From Sphingobacterium bovisgrunnientis (GTDB lineage: Bacteria; Bacteroidota; Bacteroidia; Sphingobacteriales; Sphingobacteriaceae), in the NCBI RefSeq assembly GCF_009829085.1, contig NZ_WUQY01000027.1:1-57144 (forward strand): a stretch of DNA of 57,144 nt, in the 5' to 3' direction. Below, one piece after another: positions 55,984 to 57,144 of the stretch (position 1 is the stretch's first letter; every line of letters starts with the position of its first letter). The notes beneath the pieces were generated by a model. It worked only from the letters and a program-made list of their open reading frames with translations. It did not search any database and was not told the origin of the DNA. The position numbers and the translations under genes were made by a program.

Positions 55984-56002
55984 TGTATGTATTATATTAA
56001 AC

Positions 56003-56028
56003 AATAAAAGATAAAAATGTCTTTTATT
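56003..56028. promoter_or_regulatory. Dyad at the hmp promoter, probable Rrf2/NsrR-type operator
   Basis: AATAAAAGA (56003-56011), 8-bp spacer, TCTTTTATT (56020-56028), perfect arms. It lies 20 bp before the hmp start and after the regulator stop. Similar AAAGATA stretches precede the regulator gene (about 56495-56525). Confidence 0.6.
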
Positions 56029-56040
56029 TGGGTGAAAAAA

Positions 56041-56478
56041 TTATTTATTTAGTGTTAATTGCCCTTTTATTAATTCATCATTGAATTGTCCGATAGAAGT
56101 GTCCTTCAACATCCGGGTAATATTGTTTCTAACATTTTTAAAATCATTATGCAATGGACATGGATTTTCTTCAGAACAATAGCTGAGTCCCATACCGCAA
56201 CCCTTGAAAATCTCTTCCCCCTCAATAGCCATAACAATATCTGCAAGAGGACGTTTTAAACTGTGCGAATCTAAGTAAAAGCCTCCATTTGGCCCTTTGA
56301 TAGATTGTACTAAGCCCTCTTTACTAAGCTTTTGTAATATTTTTGCCAAGAAATGTTCTGGTGAATGGATGTTTTCTGCAATTTCCTTAATGCCGCAACG
56401 TTGTCCATTATGTGATCTTTGCGCTATATAAAACATTGCTCTCAAAGCATACTCACATGTTTTAGAAAATATTCCCAT
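56041..56478 (-). CDS. Rrf2-family regulator, NsrR-like
   Basis: 145 aa. Winged helix-turn-helix (TCEYALRAMFYIAQRSHNGQRCGIKEIAENIHSPEHFLAKILQKLSKEGLVQSIKGPNGGFYL) and three cysteines, spaced C-x6-C-x5-C (in GCGMGLSYCSEENPC), as used to hold an Fe-S cluster. In NsrR the cluster reacts with NO and releases DNA. Gene order regulator-hmp and the dyad between them suggest that it represses hmp; IscR-like or other roles are not excluded. Confidence 0.88.
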   Translation of the reverse strand: MGIFSKTCEYALRAMFYIAQRSHNGQRCGIKEIAENIHSPEHFLAKILQKLSKEGLVQSIKGPNGGFYLDSHSLKRPLADIVMAIEGEEIFKGCGMGLSYCSEENPCPLHNDFKNVRNNITRMLKDTSIGQFNDELIKGQLTLNK

Positions 56479-56631
56479 GTCTGATTATTGGTACTTTATC
56501 TTTTGAAGTATAAAATAATATCTTTATGCTCTGGATTTAAGAAGTCCTTTATGTAGCCTCTTTTCTGTAAATTATTCACTGTCTCCCTCTGAGTATATAG
56601 TAACAAGTAAATGTATTTATATTTGTTATTT

Positions 56632-56994
56632 TTATTTATTCGAGATTTCTGTATTACTTCTTCCAATCTTCTCAACCCTTTCAATACTATCTGACTTATT
56701 CAATGATAGTCTTACAATACTATCTTCTACTGCTTTTAGATCATGTACTGCTGAGGCCCGTAACGCTATTAGGGTTCCTTTAGTAAGAATATGTCTTTCA
56801 TTCAAGGCACCAAAATCAATACATCCTTCTATAACATGAATGACAATTGGATATGGCGATTTATGCGCTTTCATTTCTTGATTTTTACGAAAGGCAATCC
56901 TAACTTCTTTAGTATTCTCATTATTTAAAAGAACATGAATGGCTGGCCTTGCGTTTTCGTATATTAAATTATCAAATATTGATACTTTTTCCAT
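56632..56994 (-). CDS. Small cupin-domain protein
   Basis: 120 aa. Cupin barrel pattern: AFRKNQEMKAHKSPYPIVIHVIEGCIDF (the His of motif 1 and the G-x5-G-like region), then LTKGTLIALRASAVHDLKAVEDSIVRLSL (motif 2, with His in VHDLKA). The metal ligands are only partly kept. It is upstream of the Rrf2 regulator on the same strand (154 bp) and may respond with it to NO or redox stress. Substrate unknown. Confidence 0.75.
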   Translation of the reverse strand: MEKVSIFDNLIYENARPAIHVLLNNENTKEVRIAFRKNQEMKAHKSPYPIVIHVIEGCIDFGALNERHILTKGTLIALRASAVHDLKAVEDSIVRLSLNKSDSIERVEKIGRSNTEISNK

Positions 56995-57067
56995 TTTTAA
57001 AATTAGTTACGTTATTGTTTTAGAATGAAGTGAAAGATATGGGTCACCATGATAATTATGTTTATTT

Positions 57068-57144
57068 AGTGAACTACCCATTTGCTAAAGACAAATGGGC
57101 TTCGGGCTTCACAGACTTGTGCTTTGTTGCCAAAGTCTTATTTG
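57068..57144. repeat. 77-bp terminal inverted repeat, right copy
   Basis: Exact reverse complement of bases 1-77; hairpin arms at 57077-57084 and 57092-57099. The 73 bp between it and the cupin gene show no similarity to the left flank. Confidence 0.95.

Noticed and set aside
56496..56684. 62-codon ORF between the cupin and Rrf2 genes
   Set aside because: Overlaps the cupin gene by 53 bp in another frame and has low-complexity composition (NKNNKYKYIYLLLY); reads as AT-rich non-coding DNA.

Overview
The window reads as one contig of a low-GC Bacteroidota chromosome, most likely Sphingobacteriaceae (Sphingobacterium-like). Reasons: AT-rich DNA; promoter elements of the Bacteroidota form TAnnTTTG; lipoproteins with Bacteroidota-type lipoboxes; family-typical proteins (GLPGLI/WG-repeat protein, CarboxypepD_reg-like protein, CpsB-type phosphatase); and the order miaB - sigma-54 activator - lptE - secG - groES - groEL. 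A 77-base perfect inverted repeat forms both ends, so the window probably stops where the assembly met two copies of one repeat.

Layout. 1-5.3 kb: DUF1684-peptide deformylase fusion (5' end cut by the terminal repeat), glutaminyl cyclase lipoprotein, dnaG, CpsB-like phosphatase. 5.3-8.3 kb: gene-poor stretch with a lipoprotein, two small ORFs and a frameshifted IS4-type transposase. 8.3-20.1 kb: housekeeping genes (ndk, ispH, hemH, phosphoesterase, pfkA, a DsbD system split over two genes, birA, rsfS, ftsH, lutC-like, rhomboid). 20.15-30.7 kb: yifB/comM cut in two by a 9,003-bp island. 30.9-49.2 kb: envelope, DNA-repair and translation genes (YtxH/holin-X cluster, trmB, M23 peptidase, mutY, ssb, pheS, rlmD, ompA-like, ppx, miaB, sigma-54 activator, lptE, secG). 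49.4-51.4 kb: groESL. 51.9-57 kb: P-type ATPase, then an apparent nitric-oxide response group (Hmp, Rrf2-type regulator, cupin).

The accessory centre is the island in yifB. Its junctions can be read to the base: joining the flanks at a CA/TG dinucleotide restores the NPCPCG motif and a 512-codon yifB frame. A 2-bp crossover is what a large serine recombinase uses, and such a gene lies at the right end. That gene is dead (two in-frame TAA codons and one frameshift), so the island is probably fixed. Cargo: a cut ATP-grasp/membrane-protein operon, an unknown 143-aa protein, a tightly overlapped PrimPol-like / 39-codon ORF / reverse transcriptase cluster, and an AbiE-type toxin-antitoxin pair with GTTCATG palindromes in its promoter. 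The cluster of PrimPol-like protein, small ORF and RT (motif C = FCDD, motif B = QGGALSG) is the best candidate for an undescribed, possibly anti-phage, system.

Regulatory reading: five genes carry a TAnnTTTG element 4-6 nt before the start codon, which predicts leaderless mRNAs. groES is preceded by an array of TGTCA half-sites and a GG-N10-GT element resembling a sigma-54 promoter, three genes downstream of a sigma-54 activator.
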